Of a stretch of 60,000 nt of DNA, positions 22,322-32,000 are shown piece after piece. Position 1 is the first letter of the stretch; the number at the start of each line of letters is the position of its first letter. Location of the stretch: NCBI RefSeq assembly GCF_963678635.1, contig NC_087062.1, positions 20,387,789 to 20,447,788 on the forward strand, written 5' to 3'. The notes under the pieces are model-generated. The model did not search any database. It was not told where the DNA came from and saw nothing but the letters and a program-made list of their open reading frames with translations. The position numbers and the translations under genes are program-made. The DNA is from Symsagittifera roscoffensis. Its lineage: Eukaryota > Xenacoelomorpha > Acoela > Convolutidae.

Positions 22322-22492
22322 GATTCTTATTTACAATTTTCTCCATTTACAGTATTAATATTTATATACTAACGATAAAAAAGTTTGAAAAGTATTCTTA
22401 ATTCTCTTATTTTAAAATCCTTCAATTCGTGATCTTAATAGGGCGGACTTTTCCTGATTTAATCATTTTGACCGGTCCTTTGTGCTCTTTTC

Positions 22493-23311
22493 TTAAGTGT
22501 TTGGATATTTCACGCTGTCTAAAGACCTATCACTCAAGTGTTGGACTACCTCGCACTGTCCCAAGACCCTTTTCGCTATGATGTCGGGACACTTCGCACT
22601 GTACCAAGACCTCTTAGTAATGTCTCAAGACTTTTTCGTACTGTCACAAGACTTCTCCGTACTGCCCCAAGACCTTTCCGTACTGTCCCAAGACTTTTCG
22701 GCACTGTCCCAAGACTTTTCTGTGCTGTCCCAAGACTTTCCCGTACTGTCCCAAGTTTTTTTGGTACTGTCCCAAGACTTTTTGTTACTGTCCCAAAAGT
22801 TTTCTGTACTGTCCCAAGACTTTTATGTACTGTCCCAAGACTTCTTGATACTGTCCCAAGACTTTTCCGCACTGTCCCAAGACTTCTTGGTACTGTCCCA
22901 AGACTTTTCTGTACTGTCCCAAGACTTTTCGGTACTGTCCCAAGACTTTTATGTACTGTCCCAAGACTTCTTGGTACTGTCCCAAGACTTTTCCGCACTG
23001 TCCCAAGACTTCTTTGTACTGTCCCAAGACTTTTTTGTACTGTCCCAAGAGTTTTCGGTACTGTCCCAAGACTTTTCTGTACTGTCCCAAGACTTTTCGG
23101 CACTGTCCCAAGACTTTTCTGTACTGTCCCAAGACTTTTTGGTACTGTCCCAGGACTTTTCTGTACTGTCCCAAGAGTTTTCTGTCCTGTCCCAAGACTT
23201 TTCTGTCCTGTCCCAAAACTTTTCCGCACTGCCCCAGGACTTCTTGGTACTGTCCCAAGACTTTTCTGTACTGTAACAGAACTTCTTGGTACCGTCCCAA
23301 GACTTTGCCAC
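22493..23311. repeat. 21-bp minisatellite array 3
   Basis: The span is 819 bp, exactly the length of array 1, with many unit-specific variants in the same order as array 1. The two arrays therefore descend from one array without length change. Confidence 0.95.
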
Positions 23312-25435
23312 TCAAGTGTTGGGACACTTCACACTGTCCCAAGACCCCTTCTTTCTTAGTGTTGGGACAATCTGATTTCTTCTTCGTTGTTGGGACTCTT
23401 GAACCACTATCCCTGGTACCACCACTTGATCTCTAGTATAAAAATTTCCCAAAAACCCAACATTACTGGCTAAAAGTTTCAATTTCTAAAACCCCTGTAA
23501 TTATCTCCATTTATTATTCTGATGCAAGTCGAAATCCAACTTGTTCGCAGGGGTCTTGTGATCACCTGTCCGTTCAAAACCAATAAAATTAGTACCAAAA
23601 ACGTAAGAACTTGAACGAGAAAAAATGATAAAAACAGAAACATGAACCCACCTAAATTTCAAAGGTGACCAATGTCGTCCGTTCGTAAAAAAAATGTCTG
23701 GTACCTGACTGTCACGCGTTTTCTTCCCCCCTACAAACGTTCTTATGGGGTGTTTTCCTTCCGGGTACAAAAACTGTCTATTTCCGTTCCCCCCACCCGA
23801 TCCGACAAGGGTACCTACCTTAAATCGATCTTAAATTTGGATATCCTCTCTCTGTAAATCACGCGTATAAGATAATAATGTAACTAAATCGACGATATTG
23901 AATGATTATTTACATTAACGTGTCCACCTTTTTACAATTCGCAACCGCCAACCTCTAACCTAACCAGCCCCACTTCTAACCTCCCCAATTTAGCCCCCCT
24001 CTTAAGCCGAAAATTACATTAAGCGCTGCGTGCTAAACCTCTTGAGAGAAAACCGTAGAACCTGTTTCCAAGCTCTGCTCAAGTAAAAACGTTCCTCAAA
24101 ACAGTGGGCTTCCGCTTATACAATTTTACACTTATCTCCTATATGGTAATGTGGATTCTAACGATACCCGATTGACCAACCAGAACACGCTCGTGTGTCC
24201 TCCTCTGGTTGTTTTGATTCCGTGCTGGTTGTCTCCTTGTCTTGTCCAGCACTTCTAACCAGCACCACTTTCCCACTTGGTTGGTCACCTGTTCCACTCC
24301 AGTCTCCTAGTGGTCCGTCGATCGACCAAAAAAACACCCCTGTGTGCCTTCTCTGTTCGGTCCCGTCGGTGCTGGATGTCTCCTTGTCGTGTCCAGCACT
24401 TGTCGGGTTCCCTTCCTGTGAACCATTTTCCTACTTGGCTGGTCAACTTTTCCAGTCAAGTCTCCTAGTGGTCCAGCTAAGTTGCAAGCTATCTGAAAAC
24501 CCTTTAACAACGCCCCACACTCGGGCACCTTTTTAAATTGCTGAAATGATCGAAACGATTGGTCCGATGAAAACAGTATGTGTATACTATTTAATTAATA
24601 TAAAGGTTTGATCCAACTAATCTGGTGTCAAAGTCACTGTCCTTTTCTGCTTTATGGTTTTTGTTCCTTTTTCTATTCTTTTTCGGTTTTTGTTTCGCTT
24701 TTTGTCTTTTTGCTCGTTTTTTTTGTCCCCCTAGTTACCCCCCCCCCCTTACTCGGTTAGCTAGGCTTCGTTCGGAGAGCGTACCAGGAAGTTTTCTCGA
24801 GTTTTCTTAAAAAGCTATCAGGGTACGACCGGAAGGTTTACACGTTCCCGCTGAACCGTACCACCGGTACACTAGACTGGGCATGTAGCCCGGAACTGTG
24901 TCAAGTGGGTTCGACTTCGTAGTCATGATGTCGTAAAAACACTATGTAACAGTCGCCTACTTAATTCACATATGAGGTTAAAGAAAAATAGGCCCTATAA
25001 CCATTGGCTTAAGAGTCAGGGACACTATCTCTTGTGTTTTTCTACCTCGAATGGTCGGAGCCAAGTCGGTTCACTTGCGACATGAGACTAAAAACCTTGT
25101 TACAGCTTAAAGGCCACTACCAAAATACCCCCTCCCACTCTAGAAAATAAGAACGTCCCCATACTTAGGTCTCAAAATACCCAAAATACGCGAACGCCGT
25201 TAAAAACAGGGTCGGAACATTCCGTTTTAGTTGCTTTTTATTCGACAGTGGAGTTTTGATCCATTTCAGATGAATCAACCTAAAACTCTCCCTACCTCAA
25301 CATAACAAGTATAAAACACACTCAAGAAAACTAAATTGGGTACTCACATACCAGCACACTCGAGAATTGGAGTAACTAAATTAATCAGCAACTCTAGCAT
25401 TAAGGTAATTAAGTTTTAACTCAAGAAATTTGTAA
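23312..25435. other. Non-coding leader or LTR-like region of unit 3
   Basis: It matches 14571-16676 at high identity, including the tandem pair at 24222-24474 and the pyrimidine-rich run near 24650-24750. No gene is seen. Confidence 0.6.
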
Positions 25436-25909
25436 TTAATGAATTCCAGCAAGCAAATGAGTTTTGACTTGAGGAATAAGTTTTGGGGCTGGACCATTGG
25501 GAGACTTCGGTTGTCCACCTTTCCACCGAAGGTTCACTCTGGTCCACTTCGAATTATTGTCTTCCTCTTTCGCAATTGTTTTGTCTCCTATTTCAGGATA
25601 AGACAGCTCTACTCTAGTGTGATTTTTATGTCTGGAAATTGCGAATAGCAATTTCCCGCTGCTTTTTTTGATTACCTTCCCGCGATTGTAACTCGATTGT
25701 TCTGATCTTGTATTTCTGAGGCTTTCAGTTGTCGCGAGAAAGATGAGCACGACAGGCTCAATTCGAATTTTTGAAAAATTCCATTTCACCCCAAAATTAC
25801 ATTGTTCGTATTGCTCAAGGTCAATATTCCAAATATGACCGGCTGGCACATACTCCCCGGACTCAAGATCGATGTCCTCATCGCGTGCTGCCGTCTGCCA
25901 GTGAATCAC
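25436..25909 (-). CDS. Unidentified ORF segment S, longest copy (157 codons)
   Basis: The ORF starts MIHWQTAARDEDIDLESGEY and ends HLLAGIH. It is the untruncated version of the segment attached to the ends of the two other units. It is mostly basic in its C-terminal half. No motif is recognised. It may be the 3' end of a retroelement ORF or chance coding in a flank. The frame is open in all three copies over the shared 80 codons, but these are recent duplicates, so that is weak evidence for selection. Confidence 0.3.
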   Translation of the reverse strand: MIHWQTAARDEDIDLESGEYVPAGHIWNIDLEQYEQCNFGVKWNFSKIRIEPVVLIFLATTESLRNTRSEQSSYNRGKVIKKSSGKLLFAISRHKNHTRVELSYPEIGDKTIAKEEDNNSKWTRVNLRWKGGQPKSPNGPAPKLIPQVKTHLLAGIH

Positions 25910-26285
25910 CAGAATGTTAAGTGTTGCTCAAGATACAGTGCCAGTGGTCATTTACAGAAGTTTGCAGCAGATTCAACTTTATCTATACCCCAAAATTCAC
26001 AACTATGCGAAACTGTCACACTATCGCTAAACAGCAATCAAAACCTGCATACATCTGTATCTTAAATTTCCGCTTGGCAATATAATGATTAAAATTTCTT
26101 TTGTCTTATCCAATCAGAAAATTGTGTCATGCAGCATTTTGACTTATATAATAAATATAGCATATTAATAATAATATTTCGTTTCGTTAAAAATTCTTTT
26201 CCGTGACCTCGGATTTCATCATAGTTCACACTCGAGCCCCCTTTTTCCTTCTCAAGACTCAAGAATCCCTCACTGAGCTCCCTGC
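25910..26285. other. AT-rich spacer
   Basis: I see no gene, RNA or repeat here. Confidence 0.4.
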
Positions 26286-26806
26286 TCATTTCTTGTTCCT
26301 TGCCTTTGAGGTGCTAGGCCCTGATGCGTTTGACACCGTGATCTGTCTTAGCAGCGCTTCCTCATCATCGGAGCTAATCACGATCTCTTCCCACGCCTTA
26401 AGTTGCTCGTATGATCGCATCCACTCCCTCTGCTCTCGAAACCTCTTTGCCTGGTTTGGCAAACCCTTCACTTTCGATTCCCTGTTCATGCAAAAGGAGT
26501 TGTGAAGACTCAGGCTCACATTCTTCGCTAAGTCCTCTTCCAATATTGATTCTCTCACCTTGGTATTATCTCGAGACACCCTACCAACTCTCTTCCAACC
26601 CGTCGTAATCGCATTTTGGTGGGTCAGCAAAGGTCTCTTGAAGGCTTCGGTCCTATCTCCGCCAAAAATTGCCGATATTCTTTCTGATGTTTCTTCATAT
26701 GATCCTTCGTCACCGCATATAACCAAGATGTCAGTGTCGCTCGAAACCACGGTTTTAAAACTGACCAAGAAGTTGGTGAAATTTCACGCTCTCTTTTTGT
26801 AAGCAT
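26286..26806 (-). pseudogene. Unidentified charged ORF with a frame change
   Basis: The ORF at 26768-26286 (160 codons) ends with an acidic helix (EEIVISSDDEEALLRQ) and a polar tail. A second frame at 26806-26624 gives MLTKREREISPTSWSVLKPW and a basic helix. Read together, they suggest one small coding region broken by a frameshift near 26640. I cannot name it. A gag-like or ORF1-like protein of another retroelement is possible. Confidence 0.3.
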
Positions 26807-27540
26807 TCTTCCGTCAGAGGAACATTTCCGTTTGTTATTTTCGATATTTAAATTGTTTTTTTTCTTTTGCAGAGTAAGAATGAACGTGACATTCGACCAG
26901 AATGTGAAAAATGCAATCTCTGCAGAATTCGGAATTTTAGCAGTAAGCCTTCCGGATTGGTGGTTTTTAAGAACTAAAAGCGTTATTGGAACGTTTAGCC
27001 AAACGGTGAGGGCTAGAATATTCTAGTATTTTAAAATTTCAAAAATTCGAATGATGACGACACATTTCTGAGAAATGCTGAAACGGCCATTTTAACAAAA
27101 AACGAGAGAGAAAACACAACAACATTAGTTACGCTGACGAGAACAACGATAATCGTGATTGAAAAACAGCAGCAGATTGCAGAGAACGTTCCGAGCTGCA
27201 ACTATTGTGCTGCTACAATAGTTGCAAGGCCGTTGCAAACAACGGTGAAGGGTAAGAAACCAGCCTTCCGGATTGGGAAGAAATCGAGATCAACGGGCTT
27301 GATTCACCGGATTCAAGAATCCGGAAGGGTCTCGGGACGGAAAACTTTTATTGACTCATATGAACTTTTAGCATCCTGTCATGTCCTGACTTGAATTTAA
27401 TTGATATTTGGATTAGTTTTGACAAGGATGAGGTGCTAAGAGTTGGGGGGAAAGGGTTGATCCATCTTCGATGGAGATGATGATTTTTATCTACTGAGCG
27501 AAAACAATAGTAATATAATAAGTAGTAGCCCTGTTTTTAG
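26807..27540. other. Intergenic stretch with small repeats
   Basis: There is no convincing coding sequence. A 35-bp motif (CGTTTAGCCAAACGG then TGAGGGCTAGAATATTCTAG) at about 26990-27024 is repeated at 27850-27884. AGCCTTCCGGATTGG occurs twice (26946 and 27261). Confidence 0.5.
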
Positions 27541-27805
27541 GAGTGACCTCGTGCTCTGGGGATACTGAGACCCAGCCATGAGCTCACTATTTTTGCATGT
27601 AATTCAGTTAATTTGAGCGTTCTGGTCAAAGCCGGAGAACAGTAACGTTTTTGTCGACCCGATGTTAGAAAAGACCACCGAAAAGTACTCGCTTGGTAGA
27701 GACGGTGAAAAACATGCAAAGCTCTGTTTAGACGCTAGCCAGTCGTCTTAAGACTTAGTTTTGTTATCCGTCGATATGTATCTTCCGGGCGAATGTTACA
27801 TGTAT

Positions 27806-27890
27806 GTTTTTATGGCGCTCCTGGGTGGGCTTGAACCACCAACCTTTCCGTTTAGCCAAACGGTGAGGGCTAGAATATTCTAGAATATGC
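27806..27890 (-). repeat. tRNA-like T arm, probable SINE fragment
   Basis: On the - strand the sequence reads GGTGG-TTCAAGC-CCACC, a perfect 5-bp T stem with a 7-base loop and a pol III B-box-like GGTTCAAGCCC. It is followed by seven bases, G and CCA. Upstream is an anticodon-like hairpin CCGTTTGGCTAAACGG. A matching 5' acceptor strand is absent, so this is not a functional tRNA gene. A tRNA-derived SINE or retrosequence fits better. Confidence 0.4.
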
Positions 27891-28914
27891 GACCTGATTG
27901 TTGAGAACCTCGTCCTTTTGCTTTTCTTCGCTTTGAGTTGCTGCACTGTTTGTTTTAGATTCATTATCCAAAAATCTAGATGGTGCTGTTTCGACATACT
28001 TTCCTTCGACATTTTTGCTACCATTACAAAACTTGTCGCTTGTTGTTTCGTCATCGTTTTTCTCGTCGCTGGCATTATTGGAGCTTGGTTTTTGTGGGTA
28101 CTGATTATTTGGATTATTGATTTTTTGGTTTCCTATGTTGCACCAATCATCGTGATGACCTTTTTCTTGGCGTCCAGACATCTTGCATTTTTGACATTCA
28201 TGTAGTGAAGGTATGTGAAACGAGATTTCAACACCTTACCACATTTTAAAGCCATCCATTCTCGATTTGTAAGACCAGTCCGTCAGCTTTTTCTCTTGTT
28301 CATCGTTTTGTATTTTAACTTCTCAAATTGCCTTTTCTGTGTAAACATACTGACCTGGTTCAGTAACGATACAGGTCTCACGTTGGAATATGGGGCTATG
28401 AATTATGTCTTCTGGCAATTGAAGAATTAATTTCGCTTCGATATGGTTGCATACATCAGGCAAATTCGACAATTTGATTTTGGCTAATTTAGGGTAAATG
28501 TTTTTGGGTTTATGAGACCTTGGAAAGCATCCCATGGGAAATACAGTCCTGTTAAGTAGAATGATTCCTTCGCTTTTGATGCTAGTTATGAACCGCTCTG
28601 CTTCGGGGGGAGCAATCACTGTCAGTGTATGAAGTTTGCGGTCATCTTTTGTCACAGTTATTGTTTTTGCGATTGTCATCTTCTGTTGCATTGTTGTAGG
28701 GAATTGTTTCAGTATATCGGAAGCACAACTTCGATATGCCTGCGCCAGGTTTTCTGCTGACTTTACAATTTCTCTCGAGAATGGGGGGATGATTTTGATT
28801 ATTTGGATTTGTTTTTTTTCTGCCGTCGATTTGTTTGCTGTTAGCGCATTCCGTTTCAATCAGCACTTCATGAGTAATTGGTAGCTGAGATTTCGTCAAT
28901 TGTTGTTGATTCAT
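27870..28914 (-). pseudogene. ORF1 (gag-like) of a non-LTR retrotransposon with CCHC finger
   Basis: The frames 28914-28642, 28859-28323 and 28181-27870 fit one broken protein: an N/Q/K-rich start, an RRM-like middle (RKLHTLTVIAPPEAERFI, IILLNRTVFPMGCFP), and a CQKC...GHHDDWC zinc finger at 28196-28140, then a polar tail. This layout is common in ORF1 proteins of non-LTR elements and would bind RNA. No reverse transcriptase follows. The ORF is divergent to the kinase gene and ends about 130 bp from its start. Confidence 0.5.
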
Positions 28915-29045
28915 GACTTGGTTTTACTCGTGGTTTTATTCACAGCAATCTTCAATTTTTGATTGGTGGGAAAACAGCAAGATAAAAATTCGCTTTCTCG
29001 TTTTGAAAACGTGCGACATCATTTTTTTAAATTTTGAAGTTTGCC
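28915..29045 (+). promoter_or_regulatory. Likely promoter and 5' UTR of the Polo-like kinase gene
   Basis: The region just upstream of the first ATG holds an inverted CCAAT box (GATTGGTGGG, 28961-28970) and two TTTGAA motifs (29002-29007, 29033-29038). TTTGAA is the core of the cell-cycle homology region used by mitotic genes in animals. In AT-rich DNA such hexamers can arise by chance, so this is a suggestion only. Confidence 0.25.
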
Positions 29046-29091
29046 ATGTTAAAGAACAAAGATGGCCAGAAAATCATTGAAGCTGAAGAAG
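29046..29091 (+). CDS. PLK1: PLK1 exon 1 (short, proposed)
   Basis: An ATG at 29046 opens 15 codons ([15 protein letters not shown]) plus one base, then the donor GTTTGC. Joined to the acceptor CTCCAG at 29161-29170, the frame passes unbroken into the kinase exon. The 79-bp intron contains in-frame stops, so splicing is required if this ATG is used. The donor is weak; the alternative is a start at 29203. Confidence 0.5.
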
Positions 29092-32000
29092 GTTTGCTCA
29101 GTAGATCACCGTATTTTATCAAATTTTAAGTTGTAATAGTTTTTAATCGTCATAACTGGTCATCCTCCAGCCGCAAAGAAAGGAGGAAGTTATTCAGAAA
29201 TTATGTCGCAGAAAGACGAAACCCCGATTCCCACGCTGATAAAAGGGAGATCAAAAGAAGGTGTTCGTCTGGAATACGAGCGAGGAAAGTTTTTGGGAAA
29301 GGGAGGATTTGCAAAAGTTTATGAATTAATTCCTCTGAATGGAGACAAAACGATCTATGCTGGAAAAATTATGTCGCGGAAACTGATGGCGAAAGAGCAA
29401 CAGAAAGAGAAACTGAAACTGGAAATCAGCCTTCACAAGAGTTTGGATTTTCACAAAAACATAGTGAAGTTTGTGAATGTGTTCGAAGATGAGCATTTCG
29501 TGTACATTGTTCTCGAACATTGTAAGTCAAAGTCTATGATGGAACTGCATAAGCGAAGAAAAGCAGTTAGCGAACCGGAAGCACGTTTTTTTGTTCGTCA
29601 AATCTTGGAGGGCTTGGTTCATTTGCATGATCGCAGAATTGTTCATAGAGATCTTAAACTGGGCAATTTGTTTCTCGATGAGAATCTTATTGTTAAAATT
29701 GGTGATTTCGGATTGGCTACAGAAGTGAAGCCCAATGAGAGAAAACAGACGATATGTGGAACTCCTAACTACATCGCACCTGAAGTCTTGCTAAAGAAAG
29801 GGCATGCCTTTGAGGTTGGTGAAAATTTTTCTTTTTTTTTCCTAACGGTTGCGTGTCTCGGAGCCGCATTCTCGGATAGCCGAAAAAAAATTGTTCACAA
29901 ATAGCCGAAATTTATAGTTGGTGCGATGCGTATTTATTGGTCCGAGAATGAAAATCTTTTTAATTGGTCAAAGACTAATTTAGCCGAGTCTCCACCCTAC
30001 CTGCCAACAAAGATAATGATGGTTACGTTCTGGAATTTACGTATTAAACTTCGACCTGTACTGTGTGATTTTAAAAATGCATCATTACCATTGCGATAAC
30101 CGGGTGCCAGACTTTGCAATCGGGTGCTAGACTTTTTCTCAGGACTCGTCTGGACTCATCTCTACTTTTCATGTATTCAAATTTTTTAGCGTTCGCGGGC
30201 AGCTTAGCTTGCAGGCAACTTAGCTTGGCACTGTTGTTTTTTCGAACGGTAATCATTCAAATAAAATGACGGTACTACTATGATATTGGTCCCTCGAAAA
30301 AGCAACCATGATAGACAGGTCCCGCATGCATTTCGCATGTTATAATTTTGAAACTAATTTGTGTGTAAGTTATTCGCTTCGAAAAATTCGCGAAAGATGT
30401 TAAAGACTTTTCAGATTGAAAAGTGTAATTACTACATGTTTTTTTATACTGAAAGTTACTCTCTTCACTTTATTTTACGGTTTAATAACCATAATTGGGT
30501 TACCTTATGTCATCAAAACCTACTATTGTCGTTTTTTAAAATAATTTTCACTCTTAAAATGGTTGAGGGGGGAGGTTTTGAAAAGTAGCAAAATATAAAA
30601 TTTGCATAAAAATTCAATGCGACATCTTTGAATGGCGAAATCATAATTATGAAAGGATTTGAGAGCTCTGTCTAATTCTCGAGTGACCTGGTTATTTTCA
30701 AGGGATCACTCTATCATAGTGGTACCAAACTGACGGCCAATTATTTTTCTGCTAATCTGTTGTCGGTTTAGTTTTCAAATCTTGGAATCGTTTTTTTTTG
30801 CTTTGCGCAGTTTTCTTTAATGTGGCTCTTAGTGTTTGATTGAAGCCTACAATTTGAAATTTTATTGTTTTAAAGAGTAATGAACGTAGTAAAGACTCTT
30901 ATATAGTTATTGGTGATTTTTTTCGTTTTTTTAGGCAAAAGTATTAACATGTTGTAACAACTACAGATGTGCATTTTTGAAATGTTCTTTGGTATCTATG
31001 CATTTTTTGTTCAATTGAAATTCATCCGAAATTCAGGGTTTTGACCGTTTTGTGAACGTTTGCGACTTCTCGCAAACTAATCTCTGATTTTGTGGGCTCG
31101 TTGGAGAAAGCGGGCAGTGGGAAGCTCCTCTACGTCGCATAATTTTTACTCATGCATTTATTGCCCGAGTAAAAATTAAATGTTTGATTTGACCGTTTCT
31201 GTAAACTTTTTTGAGTTTTTTCAAAAACCACCCTCCCAAATCTGAGATTTTGGGTGCAATCGAACTTACAGGTTGCTTGAATCACTTCTGATACGGCTCG
31301 CATAATTTTTTCACACAAAAACTTTTATTCTCGGAAACATCAAATTTTTGAATTGCTGACAGTTTTATTGGACTTTTTAGCTAACTATCCTGCCAAATTT
31401 GATATTACAAGTTTGATAGTTGAAGAGGTTAATTAAAACCTAACTTAATAATCGGATAAAATGCCCAGTTTGTTCAAGAAAAAAATGGCCTTAACACAGG
31501 TCAAAATTTTGAAACTTCGACTGTTTTTTGGAGATTCTCATGTTTTTAATATAATATAAATATTATCTTCTTGAACATTGATTATTTCGAAGTTTCTTAC
31601 TCTTCAATTTTTGAAATCACACTTTTCGCGCCTGATCAGTAAAGCAAATTCATGCAATATCATTACGTTCCTTCAGCTTTGTTTTTTATCGAGACATACG
31701 AACCTAGTTTTTTCAAAACCCAATTTCTTTTTCACCTATTTTTTTCAACATCCAATTTTCGACTTTTTATTTGTTTTGTTTTATGTGTTTATCGCAAATG
31801 GTATGAAGCTCCGCTGCTCCTTTGTAGGAAATATATTTTTTCAAAAATGCATCATAACCAACAATTTGTAATAGTCTTGGCTGTGAATGAACGTAATGAA
31901 GACATTTATATTGGTTGTTTGGAATAAAAAAACTTAAAATTAATCCAGCTCTCTCAATGTTGGAAATTTGTATGGTGGGCTATTTTACCAGAACGAGCTT

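Larger units (their letters stand above)
20704..25675 (-). repeat. Tandem unit 3 of 3 (about 4.97 kb)
   Basis: This is a full-length unit with an 819-bp array and the complete leader region. Its right end continues without a break into unique sequence (25676 onward), so this end shows the original flank of the duplicated unit. Confidence 0.9.

Noticed and set aside
18703-23359. CRISPR-like array
   Set aside because: The repeats are contiguous, diverged and without spacers, in animal DNA.
27460-27720. snoRNA, snRNA or spliced-leader RNA (GATGATG...CTGA and neighbouring sequence)
   Set aside because: Box-like motifs only; no terminal stem, Sm site or known snRNA sequence could be recognised.
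27806-27890. Functional tRNA gene
   Set aside because: The T arm is good, but there is no matching 5' acceptor strand or D arm, and CCA is encoded, which nuclear tRNA genes lack.
29326-29520. Minus-strand ORF over the kinase exon
   Set aside because: Antisense shadow of the kinase domain.
30071-32000. Several ORFs of 60-97 codons in the PLK1 intron
   Set aside because: AT-rich Phe/Leu/Asn-dominated translations with no motif. Expected by chance in sequence of this composition.
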